Shown here piece after piece: positions 16,845 to 25,170 of a DNA stretch of 64,000 bases (positions within the stretch are counted from its first letter, which is position 1; each line of letters starts with the position of its first letter). The DNA comes from Rhizobium glycinendophyticum. GTDB taxonomy: Bacteria; Pseudomonadota; Alphaproteobacteria; Rhizobiales; Rhizobiaceae. The stretch is from the NCBI RefSeq assembly GCF_006443685.1, contig NZ_VFYP01000003.1, forward strand, positions 353,977 to 417,976, read 5' to 3'. Both the position numbers and the translations under genes were made by a program. Under the pieces are notes generated by a model that saw only the letters and a list, made by a program, of their open reading frames with translations, searched no databases and was not told the origin of the DNA.

Positions 16845-18050
16845 ATGCAAACGGATTACGACGTGACCGTGGTCGGCGGCGGCCCCAGTGGATCGATCGC
16901 GGCCGAGCAACTGGCGCGACGGGGATACCGCGTGGCACTGGTCGATCCCCGTAACCGCATCAAGCCCTGTGGCGGGGCCATCCCTTCACGCACCCTTGCC
17001 GATTTCGACATCCCGGAAGCCGTGCTCGTCTCCCGCGCCGCCGCCGCAAGGATCATTGCGCCGTCCGGCCGCAAGGTCGAAATGCGTATCGGCGAGCTCG
17101 GTTACGTGGGTATGGTCGACCGCTCGACCTTCGACCCCTATTTGCGTGAGCGTGCAGTGTCGGCCGGCGCTCGCCTGCTGATCGGCAAGCTCCAGGACAT
17201 CAGCACCCGTGACAATGGCACCCTCGACCTGACTGTCGAACCGACCTCGGGTGATCCGCAGGGCGCGCCGATCACGCTGAGAACACGCCTGGTCATCGGG
17301 GCTGATGGCGCCAACTCAGCGGTGAGGCGGCTTGCCTTTCCAGCCAGTCGGAAACCGCCATACGTCTTCGCCTACCATGAGATCGTCGAAACGCCGGCGC
17401 GGCCGGACCCTGCCCAGTTCCAGCCGGATCGATGCGACGTTATTTACGACGGCCGCATTTCACCCGACTTTTATGGCTGGGTCTTTCCCCATGGCGAACA
17501 GACGAGCATCGGCTGCGGTTCAGCCGTGAAGGGTCACAACCTGCGCCTGGCGACGGCAGACCTGCGTCACGCGGCCGGGCTGGGCGATTGCAAGATCATT
17601 CGGCGTGAAGGCGCGCCACTGCCTCTGAAGCCGATGCGCCGGTGGGACAATGGCCGCAACATCCTGCTGGCGGGCGATGCAGCCGGCACGGTCGCCCCCT
17701 CGTCCGGCGAAGGCATCTACTACGCCATGCTGTGCGGCAGACTTTCGGCAAATGCCGTCGAGCAGGTTCTCCTGACTGGAAAGAGTGCCGCTTTGCGTCA
17801 GGCGCGAGAGAGCTTCATGCGCGCCCATGGTCGAATCTTCTGGGTGCTCGGCATGATGCAGACCGTATGGTACCGCAACGACCGTTTTCGGGAAAAGTTC
17901 GTTGCCATGTGCGCCGACGCCGATGTCCAACGGCTGACCTGGGAATCCTATCTCAACAAGCAACTGGTGAGACGAGATCCCTTCGCCCATGTCAGGGTCT
18001 TCTTCAAGGACATTGGGCAGTTATTCGGCATGGTGGCCAACCAGAAATGA
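16845..18050 (+). CDS. bchP: Geranylgeranyl diphosphate/bacteriochlorophyll reductase
   Basis: BchP reduces the geranylgeranyl tail of bacteriochlorophyll to phytyl using NADPH and FAD. The 401-residue flavoprotein begins MQTDYDVTVVGGGPSGSIAA with the dinucleotide-binding GxGxxG motif. It has the second FAD motif in GRNILLAGDAAGTVAPSSGE near residue 275, typical of the ChlP/BchP family. An AAGGAGG ribosome site precedes the ATG. The stop overlaps the ATG of the next small gene (ATGA). Confidence 0.96.
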   Translation: MQTDYDVTVVGGGPSGSIAAEQLARRGYRVALVDPRNRIKPCGGAIPSRTLADFDIPEAVLVSRAAAARIIAPSGRKVEMRIGELGYVGMVDRSTFDPYLRERAVSAGARLLIGKLQDISTRDNGTLDLTVEPTSGDPQGAPITLRTRLVIGADGANSAVRRLAFPASRKPPYVFAYHEIVETPARPDPAQFQPDRCDVIYDGRISPDFYGWVFPHGEQTSIGCGSAVKGHNLRLATADLRHAAGLGDCKIIRREGAPLPLKPMRRWDNGRNILLAGDAAGTVAPSSGEGIYYAMLCGRLSANAVEQVLLTGKSAALRQARESFMRAHGRIFWVLGMMQTVWYRNDRFREKFVAMCADADVQRLTWESYLNKQLVRRDPFAHVRVFFKDIGQLFGMVANQK

Positions 18051-18331
18051 TCCAGGCCGTCGATTATCTGTTTCATTCGGGATGGGTCACGGCACTCGCC
18101 CTGGCAGTACTCTGGCTGGGCACTACGGCAATCTGCGCGGCATCGAGCAAGCCCTGGACACTCTTCCGTAGCCTGCTTGCCAACGCCCTCTCCGGCAGCT
18201 TCCTGTTGCTTGCTGTCGGCGTGGCGCTGACAGACATGGGGGTGATATGGGTCGCCATCCTGATGGCCGGCTCCCTTGTTGCCCATGGCACGGACCTCTG
18301 GCTGCGTCTTGTCGTCAGGCCCCAGGATTGA
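18047..18331 (+). CDS. Small three-helix membrane protein coupled to bchP, function unknown
   Basis: A 94-residue protein starting MIQAVDYLFHSGWVTALALA, whose ATG overlaps the bchP stop (ATGA). Three hydrophobic segments are visible at about residues 13-32, 43-62 and 66-86. The C-terminus is basic (LWLRLVVRPQD). I do not recognise a named family. The overlap with bchP and the coding-like composition argue that it is real and co-translated, perhaps a membrane partner for late bacteriochlorophyll steps; that role is inference. Its 3' end overlaps the convergent tspO gene by 17 bases. Confidence 0.75.
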   Translation: MIQAVDYLFHSGWVTALALAVLWLGTTAICAASSKPWTLFRSLLANALSGSFLLLAVGVALTDMGVIWVAILMAGSLVAHGTDLWLRLVVRPQD

Positions 18332-18761
18332 GGCTGCGGACCGAATGATTGAGCATTGCAGCCGCACTGACCCAGACGAGATAGGGCACGAAAAGCAGCG
18401 AAGCGAGTGGCGACAGGGGCCAAGAGACAAGGATAAAGGCTGCGATCGACAGCCAGAGAACAGCGACATCTGCCAAGGCCAGATCCATTCTCCGGATACC
18501 GAAGAAGAAGAACGACCACAGCGCATTCGCCACCATCTGCACGCCCCAAAGGATCACGGGCAACGCCCAGCCCATCTCGCTCCACACCAGCCAACCGGCA
18601 TAGCCGATGAACAGGTAGAGTATGGTCCAAACCACCGGAAAAGCCCATTTCGGTGGCGTCCAGCTCGGCTTTCTCAGTCCGTCATACCAGACTCCGGGCT
18701 TGAAGATGGCACCGCTCGATGCGGCGGCCAGAACAATGATGACAAAGACGACTGCGGCCAT
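18315..18761 (-). CDS. tspO: TspO/MBR-family tryptophan-rich sensory protein
   Basis: A 148-residue five-helix membrane protein of the TspO/translocator family. These bind tetrapyrroles and in Rhodobacter negatively modulate photosynthesis gene expression. Diagnostic stretches are SSGAIFKPGVWYDGLRKPSW, TPPKWAFPVVWTILY and NALWSFFFFG. The frame is open to a GTG at 18812, but ATG 18761 has a GGAG ribosome site seven bases upstream and gives the normal family N-terminus. It is convergent with the bchP operon and divergent from the cytochrome c2 gene. Confidence 0.93.
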   Translation of the reverse strand: MAAVVFVIIVLAAASSGAIFKPGVWYDGLRKPSWTPPKWAFPVVWTILYLFIGYAGWLVWSEMGWALPVILWGVQMVANALWSFFFFGIRRMDLALADVAVLWLSIAAFILVSWPLSPLASLLFVPYLVWVSAAAMLNHSVRSLNPGA

Positions 18762-18938
18762 GATCCGGCTCCAACTCTGCTGCGTATTAAAATAGCTTAT
18801 AAAATATCGCACGGATCAGGAAGCAAGACCGACGGCCGCAGTCATGGGCCGCCTCAAATTCCTTCGACTGGCGGTGGCCAGCCAGACAAGATGCATTTTC
18901 CAGTCTACCGTCTTCGCCATGTTATGGGAGGTTTCTTC

Positions 18939-19328
18939 ATGTCGCGAATTCTCACTGCCGCCTGCACCACAGCCATGCTTCTGATCTGTTCCACCGCCTT
19001 CGCCCAGGAAGGCGACGTCGCAGCCGGCGAAATCGTCTTTAAGAAATGCGGTGTCTGCCACAACGTCGACAGCGACAAAGCCAAGGTCGGCCCGTCGCTT
19101 CAAGGCGTCATCGGCCGTCAGCCGGGCACCAAGGAAGGCTTCAAATACTCCAAGGCGATGACCGACTTCGGTGCCGGCAAGACCTGGGACGAAGCGCTTC
19201 TGACCACCTATCTTGCTGATCCGCGCGGCGTGGTGAAGGGCACCAAGATGGCCTTCGCCGGCCTCAAGGACCCGAAGGATATCGCCAACGTCATTGCCTA
19301 TGTGAAAACCTTCAGCACAGCCCAGTAA
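18939..19328 (+). CDS. cycA: Cytochrome c2 (periplasmic electron carrier)
   Basis: A 129-residue class I cytochrome c with an N-terminal Sec signal peptide (cleavage likely after AFA, residue 22). The haem motif CGVCH is at residues 37-41, with axial Met104 in KGTKMAFAG. Cytochrome c2 re-reduces the reaction centre in cyclic photosynthetic electron flow. GGGAGG lies nine bases before ATG 18939, which decides this start over an in-frame ATG 15 bases earlier. A strong terminator follows, so it is probably monocistronic. Confidence 0.93.
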   Translation: MSRILTAACTTAMLLICSTAFAQEGDVAAGEIVFKKCGVCHNVDSDKAKVGPSLQGVIGRQPGTKEGFKYSKAMTDFGAGKTWDEALLTTYLADPRGVVKGTKMAFAGLKDPKDIANVIAYVKTFSTAQ

Positions 19329-19340
19329 TTTGTGTCAGCG

Positions 19341-19375
19341 CCGCCGGATCTCCGAAGGTCCGGCGGATTTCTTTT
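19341..19375 (+). terminator. Rho-independent terminator after the cytochrome c2 gene
   Basis: Perfect 8-base stem CCGCCGGA / TCCGGCGG (19341-19348 and 19359-19366) followed by ATTTCTTTT. It lies 13 bases after the cytochrome c2 stop. Confidence 0.85.
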
Positions 19376-19381
19376 CAGAAG

Positions 19382-19399
19382 TGTAAAAAAAAGTTTACA
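19382..19399. promoter_or_regulatory. PpsR/CrtJ operator upstream of dxs
   Basis: TGT, 12 bases, ACA with perfect arms TGTAAA / TTTACA. It lies 125 bases before the dxs start. The right arm TTTACA can serve as a -35, with GAATAT (19417-19422) as a weak -10, so PpsR would block this promoter. The binding claim rests on consensus match. Confidence 0.8.
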
Positions 19400-19524
19400 G
19401 ATCGCGTGACTTCTCCGAATATGCAGTGGTGATACTGCTCCTCTGACAAACAGCTCCCGTACGGCAGCAATGCCTGCGGGCGACGCAGTCGGTAGGACAG
19501 GCTCTTGCGTGGGAGGATAGCGCA

Positions 19525-21438
19525 GTGGGCTTTATTTCGACGAATGCCGGCGTCACTCCCCTGCTCGACCGCATCAGGTCAACGCAGGATCTGCGCAGCC
19601 TGGAGCACTTGGAACTGGTGCGCCTGGCCGATGAACTGAGGGCCGAGACGCTCAAGGTTGTTTCGGAAACCGGCGGCCATCTCGGCTCCAGCCTCGGTGT
19701 CATCGAACTGACCATCGCCATACACGCGGTCTTCGACACACCCCATGACAAGCTGCTCTGGGACGTCGGCCACCAGTGCTACCCGCACAAGATCCTGACC
19801 GGTCGGCGTGAGCGCATGTCGAGCCTGCGCAAGAAGGGCGGAATCTCCGGCTTTACCCGCCGCAGCGAAAGCCCCTACGATCCCTTCGGTGCCGCGCACT
19901 CCTCCACATCGATCTCCGCCGGTCTCGGTTTTTCCGTCGGCTTCGATCTGGCCGGAGAAGAGGGACATGTGGTCTGCGTCATCGGCGATGGAGCGATGTC
20001 GGCAGGCATGGCCTTCGAAGCGCTGAACAATGCAGGTAGTCTCGGACGCCGTCTGATCGTCATCCTCAACGACAATGATATGTCGATTTCTCCCTCGACG
20101 GGAGCCTTGGCCCGTCATCTGTCGCGCATTCGGCAGATCACCGACGCACCCGAAGCAGCCGCAACGGGTCGGCATAATCTGTTCCAAAACTTCGGCTTGC
20201 GCTATGTCGGCCCCATTGACGGTCATGACCTCCACACGCTCCTGCCCCTGCTCCGATCTCTGAAGGAGGCCGATCCTGGCCCGATCCTTCTGCATGCAGT
20301 GACAAGAAAGGGCGCTGGCTATCATCATGCCGAGGCGGCCCCCGACAAATTCCACGGCGTCAATCCATTCGACATCCTCTCCGGCACGCAGGTAAAAACA
20401 CCTGCCAAGGCACCCGTCTACACCAAGGTCTTTGCAAATGCACTGATTGCAGAAGCGCGCCGGGACAAGCGCATCATCGGCATTACGGCCGCGATGGCCG
20501 CCGGGACTGGTATCGACCTCTTCCAGAAAGAATTTCCAGATCGCTGTTTCGACGTCGGCATTGCCGAACAGCACGCCGTCACTTTCGCAGCGGGTCTTGC
20601 CGCAAGCGGAATGAAACCTTTCTGCGCGATCTATTCCTCCTTCCTGCAGCGTGCCTATGACCAGATTGTGCACGACGTGGCACTACAGAACCTGCCGGTT
20701 CGCTTCGCCATCGACCGTGCAGGACTGGTCGGCGCCGACGGTCCAACCCATGCCGGTGCCTTCGACATCGGTTACCTCGCCAATCTGCCGAACTTTACCG
20801 TGATGGCGGCGAGCGACGAGGCCGAACTTGTGCATATGGTGTCCACCGCCGCCGCCCACGACTCTGGGCCGATCGCCTTCCGCTACCCGCGCGGCGAAGG
20901 AACCGGCATATCCCTTCCGGCCGAAGGCCAGGCCCTGCAGATAGGACGAGGCCGGATCGTCGAGAGCGGGCGCCACGTGGCCCTCCTCTCCTTCGGAACA
21001 AGACTTGCAGAATGTCTCTCGGCTCGTCGGATGCTCGCTGATTACGGCATCAGCGTCACCGTCGCCGATGCACGGTTTGCCAAACCTCTGGACACCGCCC
21101 TCATTGCAGAACTCTTTGCCAATCACGAACTGCTGTTGACCGTTGAGGAGGGAGCGACGGGAGGATTCGGCGCTCTTGTGCTTCATTATCTTGCACAAAA
21201 GGGAATGCTGGACGGCCGCACGCGCATCAGAACCCTGACATTGCCCGATCACTTTATCGCTCAGGCAAGCCCTGAGGACATGTATGACGAAGCCCGGTTA
21301 ACGGCACGCCATATCGCCGGCCAGGTCAGAGGCGTCCTCGCACCGCATGTGAGCGAGGTCATCAACGGCCATACACGTGCCCGAGGCGGACATCAGGACG
21401 CGACGCCCCAGGTGCATCGCGCAGAAGACCGAGGTTAA
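19525..21438 (+). CDS. dxs: 1-deoxy-D-xylulose-5-phosphate synthase
   Basis: DXS condenses pyruvate and glyceraldehyde 3-phosphate to DXP, the first step of the MEP isoprenoid route that supplies carotenoids and the bacteriochlorophyll tail. The 637-residue product has a catalytic-type histidine in VGHQCYPHK (residues 81-89). The thiamine-diphosphate motif runs from GDG at 154-156 to LNDND at 181-185, and the conserved glutamate is in the [10 protein letters not shown] stretch near residue 350. The start is GTG 19525 with GGGAGG upstream. A PpsR site upstream suggests this copy is photosynthesis-dedicated; a housekeeping copy may exist elsewhere. Confidence 0.96.
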   Translation: MGFISTNAGVTPLLDRIRSTQDLRSLEHLELVRLADELRAETLKVVSETGGHLGSSLGVIELTIAIHAVFDTPHDKLLWDVGHQCYPHKILTGRRERMSSLRKKGGISGFTRRSESPYDPFGAAHSSTSISAGLGFSVGFDLAGEEGHVVCVIGDGAMSAGMAFEALNNAGSLGRRLIVILNDNDMSISPSTGALARHLSRIRQITDAPEAAATGRHNLFQNFGLRYVGPIDGHDLHTLLPLLRSLKEADPGPILLHAVTRKGAGYHHAEAAPDKFHGVNPFDILSGTQVKTPAKAPVYTKVFANALIAEARRDKRIIGITAAMAAGTGIDLFQKEFPDRCFDVGIAEQHAVTFAAGLAASGMKPFCAIYSSFLQRAYDQIVHDVALQNLPVRFAIDRAGLVGADGPTHAGAFDIGYLANLPNFTVMAASDEAELVHMVSTAAAHDSGPIAFRYPRGEGTGISLPAEGQALQIGRGRIVESGRHVALLSFGTRLAECLSARRMLADYGISVTVADARFAKPLDTALIAELFANHELLLTVEEGATGGFGALVLHYLAQKGMLDGRTRIRTLTLPDHFIAQASPEDMYDEARLTARHIAGQVRGVLAPHVSEVINGHTRARGGHQDATPQVHRAEDRG

Positions 21439-21587
21439 CTTCTTTCGCTGGGAGAAAACCGAAACGAAGCAGGCACCGTAATGCCTGGCGAACTAAATTT
21501 TAGAATATGATTGGCGACTGATTGCGGATGCAGTAGTGTTCGAGCGGGAAGAAGAAGACCGTCAAGGCCAGGGATCGGGAGGGTGAA

Positions 21588-22511
21588 ATGGCCAACGACA
21601 GCAGGAAAGACCCGCCACCTGGCGGGCGGGGAGACGCGTGGGACACGAGGGACGACGAAAAGCCGCCTGCAGAAGCCACAGCCGGTAATCATCTCAGTCC
21701 ATTCGATTATCGAATCCTTGAGAATGCCATTCGCAAGGCTGTTCCGAAGCTCGTGGGTGCGGGGCATCCGGAGCTGATGGCCGGACGGGCTTCGCGCGCG
21801 CTACCGCAGGAAATCGACCTCCAACTGCATCCCGAACTCGATCCTGTGGCGCGCCAGCTGCCCGGCACGGAGAGGGCAATTTCTTTCCGCCAGGCGCTGA
21901 TCAGCGTACTTATTGATCCTGATCCCCGCGGCCACCGCGAATTGATTGAGGAATTGCAGCGCAGCGGCTTGCCTATGCAGACGCTGGCAATCCAGCTCTT
22001 CGCCCCGGTTGCGGCCTATCTTGGCAATCTGTGGTGCACGGACGAGACGGATTTCATGCAGGTTGCCGTAGCCTCGACCCGCATCGGCATGATCATAAAC
22101 CACTTGTCGCAGAGCCGAAGTGCAGCGCTCAGTGCACGCGAGACGGAGCGTCGGGTTCTCCTGGCACGAACACGAGGTGCAATGCACACCATCGGCGTCT
22201 CGATCGTTGCGTCCTGTTTTCGCGACATGGGCTGGGCCGTCGAAGGCGGCGGCGAGCTCGAGCTTGACGATCACGTCTACATGCGCCTCTCGAACGGCCC
22301 CTACGACCTTCTCGGCATTTCGGTCGGTCGCGTCGATGAGGCTCCGGAATGCGCCCAGGCGATCCGCCGGATACACTCCAATCGTTATGCGGGAAGCATG
22401 AAGATCGCGGTGGGCGGCCCAGCCGTGAAAAAGGACCCGCAGGCGTTCAACCGTATCGGCGCCGACATCGTGGCCAGATCTGCACTGGAAGTGATGCAGT
22501 TGGCCGACTAG
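21588..22511 (+). CDS. Second AerR/PpaA-like B12-binding-domain protein
   Basis: A 307-residue soluble protein with a Gly/Pro/charged low-complexity N-terminus (residues 1-40). A helical region follows (about 85-190), then a Rossmann-like B12-binding domain starting RVLLARTRGAMHTIGVSIVA. His200 aligns by eye with His180 of the AerR protein at 12018-12971. No DxHxxG motif is present, which also fits the AerR-like group. A GGGAGGG ribosome site precedes the ATG. It follows dxs by about 150 bases in the same direction. A role in photoregulation is inferred from context and family, not shown. Confidence 0.75.
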   Translation: MANDSRKDPPPGGRGDAWDTRDDEKPPAEATAGNHLSPFDYRILENAIRKAVPKLVGAGHPELMAGRASRALPQEIDLQLHPELDPVARQLPGTERAISFRQALISVLIDPDPRGHRELIEELQRSGLPMQTLAIQLFAPVAAYLGNLWCTDETDFMQVAVASTRIGMIINHLSQSRSAALSARETERRVLLARTRGAMHTIGVSIVASCFRDMGWAVEGGGELELDDHVYMRLSNGPYDLLGISVGRVDEAPECAQAIRRIHSNRYAGSMKIAVGGPAVKKDPQAFNRIGADIVARSALEVMQLAD

Positions 22512-22762
22512 TTCAACGCAAACGGTAGACCGTGCGTTCCCCTTGGCGCTTTTGCCCCCCAGCGGTGAAGATCTATCTTGGACAGGCCTCTCGACTGCTG
22601 AAGCCCGCAGCGGATCTGCAACATCCTCCCTCGCTCCGGCTTCCCCAACGCCTCACCTTTAGTCACATACTGAAAGACCATTGTGGCCTCCCGCTGAAAT
22701 CCGCTAGAGCACTCCGACGCGTGAGCGGCAGAGTGATAAACATGATCCGGGGGAGAGATCTG

Positions 22763-23446
22763 ATGGCAAAGGGTGCTAAGGATGGCAAAGGCCCCAGCAA
22801 GCCGCCCGCTGCCGCCTCTCTTGTTGCCGCCCTCGCCCAGGATCCGCACGCTGTGCGGGAGCCGCGGGCCAACAATCTCGAAATGGCGATCGGCCACGAG
22901 GTTCGCACCTATCGCAAAAAATTAGGCATCACGGTCGCCGATCTCGCGGCTGCAACCGGCATGTCGGTCGGCATGCTGTCAAAGATCGAAAACGGCAACA
23001 TTTCGCCCTCGCTGACAACTCTCCAGGCGCTATCAAAAGCTCTCGGTATGCCGATCACCGCCTTCTTCAAGGGCTTCGAGGAGCCCAAATCCGCGAGCTT
23101 CGTCAAGGCGGGCGAAGGCGTCAATCTGGAGCGCCGCGGCACCCGTGCCGGCCACCATTACAGCCTGCTCGGCCACATCGAAAACAACACCTCGGGCGTC
23201 ATGGTCGAGCCTTATCTCATCACGCTGAATGCATCGTCGGATGTCTTTCCAACCTTCCAGCATGAGGGCATGGAGTTCCTCTATATGCTCGAGGGGGAAG
23301 TTGTATACCGCCACGGCGACAGGCTCTACCGGATGGAAGCCGGCGACAGCCTGTTCTTCGATGCGGACGCACCGCATGGCCCGGAAGAACTGGTCAAATT
23401 ACCCGCACGCTATCTTTCGATCATCTCCTATCCCCATCAAAGATGA
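22763..23446 (+). CDS. XRE-family regulator with C-terminal cupin sensor domain
   Basis: A 227-residue transcription factor with an N-terminal XRE helix-turn-helix (about residues 45-100: YRKKLGITVADLAAATGMSV, then MLSKIENGNISPSLTTL). A cupin_2 domain forms the C-terminal half (QHEGMEFLYMLEGEVVYRHG). Such PuuR-like proteins usually sense a small amine or amino acid and control neighbouring catabolic genes. ATG 22763 follows a GGGGGAG ribosome site and is preferred over upstream in-frame starts. It precedes the glxBCD-glnT genes in the same direction, with a perfect palindrome in between. Confidence 0.88.
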   Translation: MAKGAKDGKGPSKPPAAASLVAALAQDPHAVREPRANNLEMAIGHEVRTYRKKLGITVADLAAATGMSVGMLSKIENGNISPSLTTLQALSKALGMPITAFFKGFEEPKSASFVKAGEGVNLERRGTRAGHHYSLLGHIENNTSGVMVEPYLITLNASSDVFPTFQHEGMEFLYMLEGEVVYRHGDRLYRMEAGDSLFFDADAPHGPEELVKLPARYLSIISYPHQR

Positions 23447-23455
23447 TTGCCCCTT

Positions 23456-23472
23456 AGGAAAAATAGTTTCCT
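23456..23472. promoter_or_regulatory. Perfect palindrome AGGAAA-N5-TTTCCT upstream of glxB
   Basis: Arms AGGAAA (23456-23461) and TTTCCT (23467-23472) are separated by AATAG. The palindrome lies 10 bases after the XRE-cupin gene and 64 bases before glxB. Candidate operator for that regulator; too short for a convincing terminator. Confidence 0.5.
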
Positions 23473-23535
23473 GAAGGTTGATCGAGGAGCGTGCCGCTGC
23501 TACTCCTTGTTCCACTGAACAAAGGGGTTGTGGCC

Positions 23536-24441
23536 ATGTGCGGCATCGTTGGACTGTTTCTCAAGGACAAGGCACTTGAACCGCGGCTCGGCTCGTTGCT
23601 GTCAGATATGCTGATCACCATGACCGATCGCGGACCTGACTCCGCCGGTATCGCGATTTACGGCGAAACGAGCGACGGCAAAGCCAAGGTGACCGTTCAG
23701 TCTGCCGCCCCGGGTGCGGATTTTCTGGACCTCGCAGAAGATCTCGCCAAGGCCGGCCTCACAGCCGAGCTCGCCGTAAAGAGCACTCACGCGGTGATCC
23801 TGATCGACCAGAGCGATCTGGCGAACATCCGATCCGTTCTGACCGTTGTCCGCCCAAACGTGCGCATCATGGGCTCGGGCGAAAGCGTCGAAATCTTCAA
23901 AGAAGTTGGCCTGCCCAAGGATGTCGTGCAGCGCTTTAGCGTTCGCGCCATGGGCGGTACCCACGGCATCGGCCACACCCGCATGGCGACCGAAAGTGCG
24001 GTGACCACGCTCGGAGCCCACCCCTTCTCGACCGGTGCCGACCAGTGTCTGGTGCACAACGGCTCTCTCTCGAACCACAACAACCTGCGTCGCGAGCTGA
24101 TCCGTGAGGGCATGTCCTTCGAGACACAGAATGATAGCGAAGTGGCCGCAGCCTATCTCACCGCGGAGATGGCCAAGGGCAAGGATCTCGGTCAGGCGCT
24201 GACCGGCGCGCTTGATGATCTCGACGGCTTCTTCACCTTCGTCGTCGGCACGAAAACCGGCTTCGGCGTCGTCCGCGACCCGATCGCCTGCAAGCCCGCC
24301 GTCATGGCCGAGACTGAACAGTATGTCGCGTTCGGCTCCGAATACCGGGCGCTGGTCAACCTCCCGGGCATCGAGACCGCCCGCGTCTGGGAGCCCGAAC
24401 CGGCGACAGTCTATTTCTGGGACCACGAAAAGACCGCCTGA
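23536..24441 (+). CDS. glxB: GlxB-type class II glutamine amidotransferase (MgsA-like subunit)
   Basis: A 301-residue Ntn-type glutamine amidotransferase. It starts MCGIVGLFL with the catalytic cysteine at residue 2, exposed after Met removal, which decides the start at ATG 23536. Further motifs are GIGHTRMATES and LVHNGSLSNHNNLR. With the next two genes it forms the three-part glutamate-synthase-like set named glxBCD in rhizobia. The set is homologous to the MgsABC subunits of N-methylglutamate synthase in methylamine users. Which of the two reactions applies here cannot be told from sequence alone. Confidence 0.85.
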   Translation: MCGIVGLFLKDKALEPRLGSLLSDMLITMTDRGPDSAGIAIYGETSDGKAKVTVQSAAPGADFLDLAEDLAKAGLTAELAVKSTHAVILIDQSDLANIRSVLTVVRPNVRIMGSGESVEIFKEVGLPKDVVQRFSVRAMGGTHGIGHTRMATESAVTTLGAHPFSTGADQCLVHNGSLSNHNNLRRELIREGMSFETQNDSEVAAAYLTAEMAKGKDLGQALTGALDDLDGFFTFVVGTKTGFGVVRDPIACKPAVMAETEQYVAFGSEYRALVNLPGIETARVWEPEPATVYFWDHEKTA

Positions 24442-24469
24442 ACCGCGACACTCCGAGAAAGCATTGCGA

Positions 24470-25156
24470 ATGCCAGTCTTCGACCTCTCCCATACTCCGC
24501 TTCGAGACCTGAACAGCGCGCTTCACAATCTTGGCGCCGGTTCCAACGACACCCTCTTCGAAGTGGTGAACCCGCGCGGCCATCATGCCGTGGCGGTTGG
24601 CATCGACGCGCCCGTGACTGTCGAAGTGAAGGGTTCGGTGGGCTACTATTGCGCCGGTATGAACGACGGCGGCACGGTCACCATCCATGGCTCCGCCGGC
24701 CCGGGTGTCGCGGAAAACATGATGTCCGGCACAGTGTTCATCGAAGGTGACGCCAGTCAGTATGCCGGTGCCACAGGGCGTGGCGGCTTGCTGGTCATCA
24801 AGGGCAACGCCGCCTCCCGCTGCGGCATCTCGATGAAGGGCATCGACATCGTCGTGCGTGGCTCCATCGGCCATATGTCGGCCTTCATGGGGCAATCAGG
24901 CCATCTCGTTGTCTGCGGCGATGCCGGCGAAGCGCTGGGCGACAGTCTCTACGAAGCCAAGCTCTTTGTGCGCGGCACGGTCAAAAGCCTTGGCGCAGAT
25001 TGCATCGAAAAACCGATGAAGCCGAAACATCTGGCAAAGCTCGCCGAACTCCTCGCCAAGGCCGGGATCACCGATGTGAAGCCGGAAGAGTTCAGACGCT
25101 ACGGTTCGGCCCGCAAGCTCTACAATTTCAACATCGACAATGCCGACGCGTATTGA
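24470..25156 (+). CDS. glxC: GlxC-type protein, glutamate synthase GXGXG-domain subunit (MgsB-like)
   Basis: A 228-residue protein made mainly of the right-handed beta-helix (GXGXG) domain found at the C-terminus of glutamate synthase large subunits. Repeated Gly motifs are visible (SGTVFIEGDASQYAGATGRG). It has no catalytic residues of its own and is expected to be a structural subunit of the GlxBCD/MgsABC complex. It lies 28 bases after glxB and 14 bases before glxD, in one operon. Confidence 0.85.
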   Translation: MPVFDLSHTPLRDLNSALHNLGAGSNDTLFEVVNPRGHHAVAVGIDAPVTVEVKGSVGYYCAGMNDGGTVTIHGSAGPGVAENMMSGTVFIEGDASQYAGATGRGGLLVIKGNAASRCGISMKGIDIVVRGSIGHMSAFMGQSGHLVVCGDAGEALGDSLYEAKLFVRGTVKSLGADCIEKPMKPKHLAKLAELLAKAGITDVKPEEFRRYGSARKLYNFNIDNADAY

Positions 25157-25170
25157 GGCGAGGACAGGCC

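Noticed and set aside
18761..18812. GTG at 18812 as the tspO start
   Set aside because: No ribosome site and it adds a polar N-terminus not usual for TspO; ATG 18761 has a GGAG site.
23456..23472. AGGAAA palindrome as a terminator
   Set aside because: The stem is only six bases, AT-rich and lacks a T-run; an operator is more likely.
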